Shown here piece after piece: positions 1-10,019 of a DNA stretch of 64,000 bases. A program made the position numbers and the translations under genes. Position 1 is the first letter of the stretch. Each line of letters begins with the position of its first letter. Source of the DNA: Platanthera guangdongensis (taxonomy: Eukaryota; Streptophyta; Magnoliopsida; Asparagales; Orchidaceae); contig CM077159.1 of NCBI GenBank assembly GCA_039583875.1, positions 4,529,371 through 4,593,370 of the forward strand, in the 5' to 3' direction. Under the pieces are notes generated by a model. It was not told the DNA's origin. It ran no database searches and worked only from the letters and a program-made list of their open reading frames with translations.

Positions 1-26
1 GGGCTTGCTGCTGATAAAGACTATGC

Positions 27-127
27 CTGAGGTTGTTTGAGTTTCAAATGGGTCGTTATACTCCAAGGTCAAGACTATGTAAAATAATCTTAAAAATGTC
101 TTAATTTCATAACATAAGTTATATAAC
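27..127 (-). other. intron-like spacer between G0 gag and protease
   Basis: An AT-rich 101 bp stretch separates the gag end from a protease start visible at 26-1 (reads IVFISSKP, matching IVMVCGKP in G4). It begins GTTATAT and ends AACAACCTCAG on the minus strand. The join leaves the frame off by one in this decayed copy. It is best read with the cleaner G1 and G4 versions. Confidence 0.35.
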
Positions 128-1345
128 TGTGATGACTTCCTCAGGATTCCTCGACTCGGTGAGGTCTAATGCATACATCTGCTCCTGTCCTCTGCCTCGG
201 CCAAAAGGTCCTCGACCTCAGCCTCGACCTCGACCGCGTCCTCGACCTCGGTCCTGATGTACTGGAGGGGCCACCGGAGGTGGAAGAGGTGGAGAAGGGA
301 GTGGACGAAACTGATGTGGGCACTCAGATCTAATGTGGCCCGACTGATGACACCCGATACATACTATCAGTCACTGGCCACGATCAACCTGTCTCATCTG
401 GCCATGTGTTTGTGGTGGTGGAGGAGCTGGTGCTGCAGGGGGTCTCTGCTCCTGCCTGTAGTTAGGACGACAACATCCCCTACCTCTCTTATGCCTCATG
501 ACTCTGCCTCTCTGTGAACCCCGTCTATTCTCCCCGAAGAACGACCCATCCAGCGGTCTCTTTCCTCTGTTCTGCACCATCAGCTGATCTGCCTCCAGCT
601 TTTAGGCCATCTCGTTGATCTAAGCTGAAGTGCCATGAGAGATGAACAGTAGGGCCTGCCTCAAATCATCTCTAAGGCCCCGGTAGAATCTCTTGGCGTA
701 CCTCCTGTCGTCTGAATTATGTATCCCCGCAAACCTGGCAAGGTGGGAAAACTCCCTTTGGTACTCAATCGCCGACCTGATCCCCTGTTTGAGGTTCAAG
801 AACCTCTCTTCTAACTCATCCCGATCCGTGGTGGACACAAAATGGTCCAAGAATACCTCTCCGAACTCCTCCCAAGATATATCTGACAGATCCCTATCTG
901 TATAGGTGGAGTCCATCATGGACTTCCACCACCTCTTCGCATGGGCATCCAGTGCAATAGTTGCCAAATGAACTTCCTGGCTGACAGGGAAGCTAATGCC
1001 TGCCAGCATCTCATGTATGGCCTCGAGCAATTCCTCGGTCTTTACCACATTCTCCGTCCTGTGGTACATAGGCGGGGTTAAACTCTTGAATGCACTCAGC
1101 TAGTTTGATCCCGAATTTGGCAGCGGTGCCGGAATCTGCTGGGCTCTGAAGGCCTCAAGAATGGTCGTCAAGGTCTGGCCCATCTCTGTCTGTAGAAAAG
1201 GGGTGGGATCCGGAGGTGGAGGAACCATATTCTGCGGTACGGCGACCTGTGGAGGCTGCGTAAAGGTAAGGTTTAGATTAGAATTGGCCTAACTCATTGC
1301 TTATGCGGAGTGTTTTATGTGACTTTTTACACATGGGCACACCAT
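128..1345 (-). pseudogene. gag: G0 gag (broken), with predicted 5' intron
   Basis: Capsid-like Gag. The best-preserved stretch, 1069-620, holds the retrotransposon gag core: a KRWWKSMMD motif, then SWEEFGEVFLDHF, then EYQREFSHLARFAG and YAKRFYRGLRDDLRQAL. Further down come an RGRG-rich basic region and a CCHC knuckle (CIGCHQSGHIRSEC), ending in ALDLTESRNPEEV near 180-130. The start chosen is the ATG at 1345-1343, which joins gag in frame only if 1256-1342 is spliced out. In-frame stops occur at 1102-1100 (TAG, shared with G4) and twice near 600-625. Known for the family: Gag forms the virus-like particle. Inference: non-functional copy. Confidence 0.75.
1256..1342 (-). other. predicted intron between G0 ATG and gag
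   Basis: Read on the minus strand the stretch starts GTGTGCCC immediately after an ATG and ends in a pyrimidine-rich CTTTACGCAG, with a CTAAT branch-like site about 22 nt before the end. It is 87 bp. Unspliced, the ATG meets a stop after 14 codons. Removal gives ATG-CCT-CCA in frame with gag. G4 has the same design (89 bp). Splicing itself is inferred. Confidence 0.55.
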
Positions 1346-1427
1346 TGCTTCCGAAGCATAGTTTGTCCGCAAACTAATGCTTGAGCGGTGTGGTCCAGTG
1401 TTGTCGACTTCTTCTCTTATGATCGTT

Positions 1428-1446
1428 TGTTCAAGTGATACCATTT
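1428..1446 (-). other. G0 primer-binding site
   Basis: Directly after the LTR end, GGGGTCTTACA, the minus strand reads AAATGGTATCACTTG. TGGTATCA is the usual complement to the 3' end of plant initiator tRNA-Met. This fixes the LTR edge at 1447 and the direction of G0. Confidence 0.7.
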
Positions 1447-2812
1447 TGTAAGACCCCTCCCCATTACCAAGGAGGCACCCGGTCTTATGCCCAGAACCAC
1501 CGTCTTACAGTGGCACTAACACACAGGTTAGTCGACACCTCAACACGCTGATTCTGCCGGCTAGTACGATCATATAACTTGTGCGGCCAAAAGAGAGAAA
1601 GAAGTAAAAGCAGTATAAAGAAATAAGTAGTCCACAAGTCTCAACACTATTAAACTATAATGGAAATACACCAGTCCAGAATGAGTTCATCAAATAGAGA
1701 AAAAGGGGCATATGCCCAGTACATAATGACAAATCTCTCTCTTACAAATGCCAATAAGCGGAAGCTATGCTATAATTAGAAAACTCGTCCCACCTGACGT
1801 CGGGTTGTAGTAGTAGTAGTAGGTAGTGGTGGTATCAGCTCCTCACGTCCTGCCACATCGTCCTGCTGGTACTCCATCTCCTCGAGCTCCAAAAATGATT
1901 AGTCACACCGACCGTTAGTCAAAAAGACTAAGTCGTTTCCTCCACACCTCGCCCCTGCAACTCCTAGGCACCGGGCGGGAGGACGAAGCGGAGGACAATA
2001 AGGGGTATAGCAAAGGAAACAGGTGACAGTGGAACTATACTAACAAGTATATATGTATCCAATATTTCTACTCTAACAGTTCTATATATATATGGTGCAG
2101 GAAATGTAAGAAGAACTAAACAGAAACAAGCAAGCGCAGTAAGTAAACAAGTACTAAAAGTAAGCTGAGTAAAGAGAGCAAGTAAAATAAACTACTACTA
2201 CCATCATCGAAGTACTTTAACTAATATGAATGCCCAAACAAACTTATAAGCTAAGGTTTCCAGAAATATAACTTATCATATAAAAGAGCCCATACTAATT
2301 TATATGATAAGGATCTATGGTGCGTATGACCTAGTTATGAATGTATGATATGCATGCATTTTATGGTTCATGCAAGTGCAAGTCACACACACTACTATGT
2401 GATCACAGACCTTTAGTTCCCACTTTTCGGAGCTAGCATCACTCTCTAGTACCACAGTTGTGGCTACGACAGTAGTGGAGCGGGAGTCTCCACTCCTAGG
2501 CGGGTATACACACTACCAGGCTGAGGCTTCTCATACGCCTCTGTACACGTCCTAGGTGCACTCTAGAGTCTCTGCTTACTATTTGTTGGCCACCCACCAA
2601 TATTTTTGGTCGAGTGTGCGTTTTCGGGGATCGTCCTCCAGACCGTAGTGTAAAATAACCCACTGGCCCCTCAAACCATCACACCTCGCCAGAGTCACAG
2701 TACTGCCATCGGTGTGACGATTGGCCCAGTACTGCATGACCCACCACAAGTTTATGCACAAGCAAGATAAACCAATCCGAGCCACCAGCTCGCAGCACCA
2801 ACCCGTCCTAAA

Positions 2813-2928
2813 TCCCTCCAACCCATCGCGGGTGAGATTTCACATTAGTGCCTTTATTCAAAATCCCTTCAACCCATCACGGGTGAGATTGCACATTAGT
2901 GCCTTTATTCAGAATCCATCAAACCCAT
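2813..2928. repeat. ~51-56 bp tandem repeat, continued at 12220
   Basis: Three imperfect units share the core AACCCATCRCGGGTGAGATT followed by CACATTAGTGCCTTTATTC. The third is cut by G1 and resumes at 12220 (CCCATCACGGGTGAG). It lies within the G0 LTR. A related unit appears near 16672-16700 in the opposite orientation. Confidence 0.75.
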
Positions 2929-5129
2929 TGTAACACCCCCTATCCGTCGCATAGCATATAGCAGTAGGTCCGGCCGGGGCCCGACGCCATATACCACAGA
3001 CAGACCGGGTGGTTACTTATGGAAACCATCCAACCAATCTCAACGTCCTACACAGAGCATTCTAGCGGAAGCAGTTTATAAGTTGCAAAACAAGAACCCA
3101 GCACAAGCATGAATGTCCACTAACATGATAATAGGAATGTATACAAAAATACTCAAAAGTCGGCCTTAAGGTCTTACAAAATGTTTCACTTGTCTTTTAC
3201 ATGATTTTCAAACCTCGGCACGCAGGCCGGCCATACATGAACAAAACATAAAACATTTCCATTCGGGCCTTCGAGGGCCAGCTTCGCAAAAAGGGCTTTA
3301 GCCCGCTATTGACCGCTTGGTCCAGCTGCACCTGCAAGCAAACAAACCACCGCACGGTGGCAAACAAAGCAACGGTCAGCAATGCTGACCAAATTATAAC
3401 GATCCCGCCCCCAACTCGGGGCGGCGATGCTCCTTCCCTGCATTTCATTAGCATAAGCGAGCAATGCATATAACCATAGCCATTTCAACACAGACGTTGG
3501 CTCGTACGGCCACACGTCCCGTGCACTCAGGGCACATTCTCGGTGAACCGGTCAATGTTACGTCAATTAAAGCCATTAACATTCCGGACTCACCACCGCC
3601 TCTTGGACGGCCATTCCTATGAGCAATTTGTCTTCATGGTATTGGTCACGTCAAATTAAGCCATGGACCACCGAAGACCCCCATTTATGCCAACGGCGAG
3701 TCCCATGTAACCTTAGGTCGCTCTAACCGGACGACACAAAGCGGGTACGGCTCCATCTAACCCGTGCTCACATCGCAACGACAATTTAAGCCATATGCGC
3801 GGGTCAAACTTTCACCGAGTCCCATTCTACCGCAAGTCACATAACCTCGTTATGTTCAAGTTGGCTTCCAAGCCACCAAGTTGGCAAGACCTCGTGTCCG
3901 CCCAGTTTTCCGGGTGCACCTTTGGGTTAGTCCCCAAGGCTCCCTGCTGCAATCTACCGCGTAGAAAACCCGAAAAACACCAAATAGCACGGAGTCTTCT
4001 CCGGCCTTATGCAATGCAACATCACCGATCCGAACTACATGTCCGGGTAGGCTTCAACCAAAATGCCTATGTCCGTTCTCGCATACGGACGCTAAACAAC
4101 GGGGACTTCACATATCTACCCGAAGGAACGCCTCCAACTCTCCGCACACTCGCGAGAGCGGGCTTCCTATGCAAAGAAAAGAGCGACTCATGCTCAAGAT
4201 GAGGATCGTTACCCTTGCGGTCCTCTTTGGCGCCATCGAAAAGTAATCGGATGGAAATGACCGCACTTGCGTTGCCTCCGTGGATCCGGAGTCGGCTTGC
4301 GATTCGGAGCTCCGAAGCTCCTCCAATGGCGGATCTAGTTCCTCTTCTTCTTGCCTTAGCTTTTCTTTCTCCAAGGGTTTGGAGAGAGATCAAGTGGAAA
4401 AAGTGAGGGTTTTCTAAGTCAAAACCCGGGTATATCCCTTCAGGAACAACCCCCAGCCATTGGATCCTCAGTCAAAGAAATGAACGGCTTCGATTCGGGA
4501 CTGAAATGCCCAATCTGGGCCGAACACGGCCTGGCACACGCCCGTGTCCAGGGCCGTGTGCCTCATTCGCCGTCAAAATCGAATCACCTGGAACCTCACA
4601 CGGGTCTCGAACACGCCCGTGTTCGAGCTGACACGCCCGTGTTCCAACTAACACGGCCGTGTATCTGGCCGTGTACCCCATCATTTTCTCCCGTTTCCAA
4701 CCCGAGCGCTGACACGGGTTCGGACACGCCCGTGTCCTTGCCCGTGTCACCTTGACACGCCTGGGCTCCAGGCCGTGTACAAGGTCTCGGCACTTCACGG
4801 CTAAGTGTCGACACGGGTCGACACGCCCTGCGACACGCCCGTGTCGCAGGCCGTGTGCCATGTCCCGACACACTGTCGACACCAAAGTGTCGACTTCGCG
4901 GGACGAGTGTCGACACGGGTCGACACGCCCTGCGACACGCCCGTGTCGCAGGCCGTGTGCCCAGTCTCGACACAATGTCGAGACCAAAGTGTCGACTTCA
5001 CGCCTTAGTGTCGACACAGGCTTGACACGCCCTGGGACACGCCCGTGTCCCAGGCCGTGTGCCTGCAGCCAGAACTCAAACTGGCCCAAATTATTCCCCT
5101 TTTTCTCCTTTGAGTTTCGGGGCGTTACA
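2929..5129 (-). repeat. G1 3' LTR
   Basis: Starts TGTAACACCCCCTATCC and ends TTTCGGGGCGTTACA, so both edges are TG/CA. Length 2201 bp against 2200 for its partner. Differences I noticed: G/T near 2971, one A in a short run near 3150, G/T near 4625, C/T near 4757. A long palindrome array occupies the U3 end (4523-5068). An ORF of 135 codons (3795-4202) runs antisense to the element. Confidence 0.93.
4523..5068. repeat. palindrome array in G1 LTR (ACACGCCCGTGT and GTGTCGACAC)
   Basis: Dozens of short inverted repeats of the form GACACGCCCGTGTC are packed here, mixed with GTGTCGACAC. Inside it a ~102 bp unit starting GTGTCGACACGGGTCGAC repeats at 4805, 4907 and (diverged) 5008. The array sits at the start of U3 on the element strand. 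The partner array is 11613-12158. Confidence 0.9.
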
Positions 5130-5146
5130 ACTCTACCCCTCTTAAA
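5130..5146 (-). other. G1 polypurine tract
   Basis: Read on the minus strand, TTTAAGAGGGGTAGAGT abuts the 3' LTR. A purine run at this place primes plus-strand synthesis in LTR retrotransposons. Confidence 0.75.
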
Positions 5147-5164
5147 GGAATTTCGCCCACGAAA

Positions 5165-8100
5165 TTACATAAAGGGAAAAACATGTACAAAACTAAAATT
5201 TGTACCTGAGCGGAACAACTCCGGATATTCGTCAAGCATCGTCTGCTCTCGCTCCCAAGAGAGCTCCTCACGACCGCAATTGTCCCACCGGACTTTGACC
5301 ATCCTGATCTCTTTATTGCGTAGCCGCTTGACCTCCGAGTCCTCAATCCGCACGGGCTTGACTTTAGTCGTTAGCCCACTATCCACCGGCACTTGATTGG
5401 CCGCGATCACTTGCGTAGGCTCTTGCACCGCCTTCCGAAGCACCGAAATATGGAATACATCATGTAATCCACTTAGCTCCACTGAAAGCTTCAGCCGATA
5501 GGCCGCTTCTCCTACTCGCTCCAGAATCTCGAACGGTCCAAGGTACCTCGGGCTTAGCTTTTTCAATCGCCGCACCCGCGAGACACCCTTGAACGGCTTG
5601 ATCTTCAAGTATACATAATCGCCCACAGCGAACTCCACGTTCCTGTGCTTGGCATTATAGTACTTTGCTTGCCGGTCCTGAGCGATAAGCAACCTCTCCC
5701 GAATTGTTCTCACCAAAGAAGTAGCATCCTCCACTTCCGATCGCTTATACAACTTCGACTCGCCCGTTTCTAACCAAGACAACGGCGTGCGACATCGTCT
5801 ACCATAAAGGGCCTCGAAGGGCGCCATCTGAATACTTGCTTGGTAGCTGTTGTTGTATGCGAACTCCACCAAATAAAGGTGGTCCTCCCATTGCTTTCCA
5901 AAGTCCAAGACACACATGCGAAGCATGTCTTCCATCGTTCTATTGACCCTCTCGGTCTGCCCATCCGTTTGTGGATGGAAGGCTGTGCTAAACTTCAGCT
6001 TTGTTCCCAACATTTGCTGCACCAGCCTCCAATCATTGGACGTGAACCGCCCATCTCGGTCACTCACGATGCTGCGGGGCACACCATGAAGCCGCACTAT
6101 GTTATCCACATAAAGCTTCGCCAGCTTCTCCACCGGATCATCCTTCCTATGCGGAATAAAATGCGACACCTTTGTTAATCGATCGACCACCACCCAAATG
6201 GCGTCGTTGCCCTTTTGCGACCTTGGCAAACCATGCACAAAGTCCATAGAGATGTCGTCGAATTTCCACTCCGGAATAGGCAAGGACTTAAGAAATCCTC
6301 CCGGCTTTTGGCACTCCGCCTTTACCAAGGCGCAGGTTTGGCACTTCGCTACATATAGCGCCACATCCTTTTTCAAACCCGGCCACCAAAACAGTTTCTT
6401 CACATCGCGGTACATCTTCGTGCTCCCGGGTGAATCGAGTACTTGGTATGGTGTGCCTCGTACAACAACTCCACCCGTAAATTGCCCACACTTGGGACGC
6501 ACAGACGACCGTCTTTCCACAGCAATCCGTCCTCCACGACGAATTGGGAATTTGACCCATCCAGAGCCTCTATCATGAACTGCTTCATATGAGCATCCAT
6601 ATCCAAAGCCTGCCGAATCCGATCAGCCAGGTCATATTGGACTTCAGTCCAATTCAGCACTGCTTCAGCACTAGATTGTCTATCCACACAAACAATCTCC
6701 AACGCCTCCAGCTCCTGCACCAACCGCTCATCATGCACTGATAGCCAATTCGCTTGAGCTGGGGCTCGGCGACTCAACGCGTCCGCAACCGCATTCCCCT
6801 TGCCAGGCACGTAGTGGATCTTGAAAGTATAGTCCCCCAGGAACTCCATCCACCTACGTTGCCGCATATTCAGATCTTTCTGATCAATTAAATACTTTAG
6901 GCTCTTGTGATCGGTGTAGATATCAATCTTCACACCGTACAAATAGTGTCTCCACAGCTTCAAGGTAAAAATCACGGCCGCCAACTCCAAGTCGTGGACC
7001 GGATAATTCCTCTCGTGCACTTTTAGCTGTCTCGAGCCATAAGCTATCACGCTGCCGTGCTGCAGTAGCACGCAACCCAAACCACTGCCTGAAGCATCGC
7101 TATATATCTCATAGCCTTCGGTCCCAACTGGCGAACTCAACACAGGCGCCGTGGTCAACCGACACTTCAATTCCTCAAAAGCTCGCGCGCACTCCGGCGT
7201 CCAAACGAACTTATGCTCCTTCCTCGTCAAAGTAGTGAGAGGTAGCGCTATCCGCGAGAAGTTCTCTACGAAGCGCCTATAATAACCGGCAAGCCCCAAA
7301 AAGCTCCGGACTTCTGCTACCGTAGCAAGCTCAGGCCACTCCCGTATCGCAACAATCTTCGCCGGATCCACCGCAATACCCTCTCCACTCACTATATGCC
7401 CAAGGAACGCCACTGAGGATAGCCAAAACTCGCACTTCGAGAACTTGGCATACAACTGATTTCTCCTGAGTGTCTCCAACACCAAATGGAGATGCTTGAA
7501 GTGATCTTCCTCACTTTGCGAGTACACCAAAATATCGTCGATGAAGACGATCACGAAATGGTCTAGGTACTCCCTGAACGTCCTGTTCATCAAATCCATA
7601 AATACTGACGGCGCATTAGTCAGCCCAAACGGCATGACCGTAAACTCATAATGCCCGTATCTCGTACTAAACGCTGTCTTCGGGATATCACTCTCCCTTA
7701 TCCGCAGCTGATAGTACCCAGACTTGAGATCTAACTTCGAGTACACCGTCGACCCGACTAACTGATCAAAGAGATCATCAATCCGGGGGATCGGGTACTT
7801 GTTCTTCTCAGTCAGCTTGTTTAGCTCCCGATAATCAATACACAACCTCAAGCTTCCGTCCTTCTTCTTAACAAAGAGGACCGGTGCGCTCCAAGGCGAA
7901 GAACTCGGGCGCACATAACCCTTGCTCCAACAACTCTTGCAGTTGAACTTTCAGCTCCGCCATTTCCTTAGGCGCTAGCCGATACGGAGATCGTGACACA
8001 GGCTTTGCACCTGGCACTAGCTCGATCGTAAAATCTATCTCCCGCTGAGGCGGGGCTCCAGGAAGATCTGCGGGGAACACATCAGGGTATTCCGATACCA

Positions 8101-8574
8101 CTGAAATACAATCCATCGCGGGCTTCGGCTTTGCAACCTCCACTAGTGTAAAGAACAGTTCTGCTCCAGCACGAACCGCCTTCACCACCTGAAGAGCAGA
8201 CATCAACGTCTTGCTCGACCCCTTTAAGCCCGTAAATGTCGTCTCACGACTTGCTCCCAGCTTTACTTCCTTGCTACCGCAATCTATATGGGCCTGCTGC
8301 TCCGAGAGCCAGTCCATGCCAAATATGACGTCGAACTCCACCAACGGAAGTAAGGACGCCTGCAGGTCGAACTCCTGCTCCCCAATACGAACTTTAACGT
8401 CGCAGATCCTAACCGCTCGCATCGAACACCCATTGGGCAACAACACATCCAACTTATCCTTCGCCATCGAAGAAGGGACTCCGATGCGTGATATAAATCC
8501 TTCGGACAAGAAGGAGTGTGAAGCTCCCGTATCAAAGAGTGCTCGTGCCGGGTTTTCACAAATCAACACAAATC
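5165..8574 (-). pseudogene. pol: G1 pol: PR-RT-RNase H-INT-chromodomain, two frameshifts
   Basis: Polyprotein for reverse transcription and integration. In order: aspartic protease with ALFDTGASHSFLS; the link [18 protein letters not shown] with [13 protein letters not shown] and the catalytic FIDDILVYS; RNase H with [18 protein letters not shown] and [10 protein letters not shown]; integrase with an HHCC finger (HHTKYSIHP to [11 protein letters not shown]) and a D,D,E core ([34 protein letters not shown]). It ends with a chromodomain-like stretch ([20 protein letters not shown]) and YPELF. Compared with G2 and G3, one extra C near 7920 and one missing base near 6425-6430 split it into three frames. 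Both lie in C/G runs. Everything else looks intact. The protease joins gag in frame if 8575-8649 is spliced. Confidence 0.92.
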
Positions 8575-8649
8575 CTAACAAGCAGTGGTAAGGTAACATA
8601 TACATAACAAGCATATAAAGGAATTGACTTGCTATAAATTAAACCATAC
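8575..8649 (-). other. predicted gag-pro intron in G1
   Basis: Reading minus, gag ends GTGACAG, then GTATGGTTTAATTTATAG begins a 75 bp AT-rich stretch that ends CACTGCTTGTTAG before GATTTGTG. An in-frame stop (TAA) lies 8 nt inside. Joining the borders gives DVVT-G-FVLICENPARALFDTGAS, which has the usual shape of an uninterrupted Del/Tekay Gag-Pro. Sisters G2 and G3 have 77 and 78 bp stretches at the same place. Splicing is inferred, not observed. Confidence 0.6.
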
Positions 8650-9793
8650 CTGTCACCACGTCAGCTTGTTTAATGGCCTCCTGTTGGCCAAGATTATAGA
8701 CCCTTGGTTGGGCCGGAGCATAGTGGGATGCGGTCGACTCCACCGCCTTTCCCTTCTCTTCATAAGTGGCTCCCGGCCTCCTCTCGGACTTAGGACGTCC
8801 GCTCCAACAATCACGGGCGAAATGCCCCGTCTTGCCACAAGTAAAGCACGCGCCCGGGGTCCGACTCGTAGTCGCCCCAGAAGCGCCAGAAGGAGCTGGA
8901 CCCGAAGTCCTATGCTTCTTGAAAGCCCTTCGATAGCCGGACTTTGAATTAGTCGGCACTCTGAACTCAGATTTCTTTTCACCCAAGCCTTTCTTCGCTT
9001 GTACATTCTTCATGTCCTTTTCCAAGGACCGGGCCGTATTGACCAAGGTTAAGAAACCCTGCGTCATTGGCCCCGACAGTAACAATCTCAGCTCATCCCT
9101 TAAGCCTTCATAAAAACGATTAGTCTTGCGCTCCTCATCCATGATGGTGGAGCTAGCATAACGACTCAACCGCGTAAACTCGTGGAGATATTCATCCACG
9201 TTCCTCTCACCCTGCACCAACTTCAGGAACTCATTCTCCATTGAAATCCTCTGAGTAGAAGGGAGGTATCTTGCTAAGAACAATTCCGAGAACTCTTCCA
9301 TCGGAACGTCTATCAGTTGTCTACCTCTCAAATGATGCAGCTCCAAACCTTCCCACCACATCCTCGCTTCCCCGTCCAGCAGGAACGTAGCGATGGTGGT
9401 CATCTGCCACACCTCCGTCTCCGTCGCTGTCATGACTCTCTTCACCCTAGAGAGCCAGTCTTCAGCCTGCGATGGGGTTCCCAACCCCGAGAATAACGGA
9501 GGGTTAAAGCTCATTACATGCTTCAACTGCCTCTCAGTCGCCCTCCTTGGCACTATTGGTTCTACAACCACTTGCTCCATCCTTCTCGGTTCAGCCTCCT
9601 GAAGAGGTACTTTCTCTAACACAGGAGCGGGCTGCTGCGCTTGCCTCCCAGGCTGCGCATTGATCACGGCCAACACCGCTTCAGCAACCAATCTTATATT
9701 TTCCGCCGACAAAGGTGTTGCTGGAGCAACTTCTGGTGCACTACTAGCCTCAGAACCTCGGCGTTCTGACGGCCCAACACCACTTCGGGTCAC
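8650..9793 (-). CDS. gag: G1 gag
   Basis: Gag capsid/nucleocapsid protein, intact over about 381 codons. Features in order: a low-complexity N-terminus; the gag core with LKHVMSFNPPLFSG, EDWLSRVKRVM, EARMWWEGLE, EFSELFLARYLPS, VDEYLHEFTRLSRYA and NRFYEGLRDELRLLL; a basic linker; and one CCHC knuckle (CFTCGKTGHFARDC, about residues 316-329). No in-frame ATG starts the conserved region. The frame opens at GTG (9793) just after TATAG, which looks like a splice acceptor (TTGTACCACTATAG), so the true start probably lies in an upstream leader exon. The first internal Met is about residue 73. The 3' end is either a stop just past 8650 or a spliced fusion to pol. Confidence 0.88.
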
Positions 9794-10019
9794 CTATAGT
9801 GGTACAAAACACCGTTAAGCGACCAAATAACATTGCAAACAGCAATTATAGGAACACGCAGGTTCCTCAAACACGAGTATTTTCATTCCTAAGTGGACAT
9901 TCATGGGTTCTTTTTACTGTTATAACGATGACGCACACAATGTGCTCACCACCCCTTAAAAAGAATTCGCCCACGAATACACTTTAAGCCCGACCAAAAC
10001 CAGTAGTCTGATACCAAAT
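9794..10019 (-). other. G1 leader with primer-binding site
   Basis: TGGTATCAGA (minus, 10016-10007), complementary to initiator tRNA-Met, lies 3 nt inside the 5' LTR. The remaining ~210 nt has no clear start codon in the gag frame and ends in a pyrimidine-containing TATAG next to gag. It may hold a leader intron. I could not identify the donor. Confidence 0.75.

Noticed and set aside
4523..5068. CRISPR-like array
   Set aside because: Short palindromes at irregular spacing in a plant LTR, with no unique equal-length spacers and no cas genes.
4472..5089. Long ORFs on both strands through the palindrome array (His/Arg/Gly-rich repeats)
   Set aside because: All frames are open because the short repeat lacks stops. 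The composition is repeat-driven and there is no protein-like pattern.
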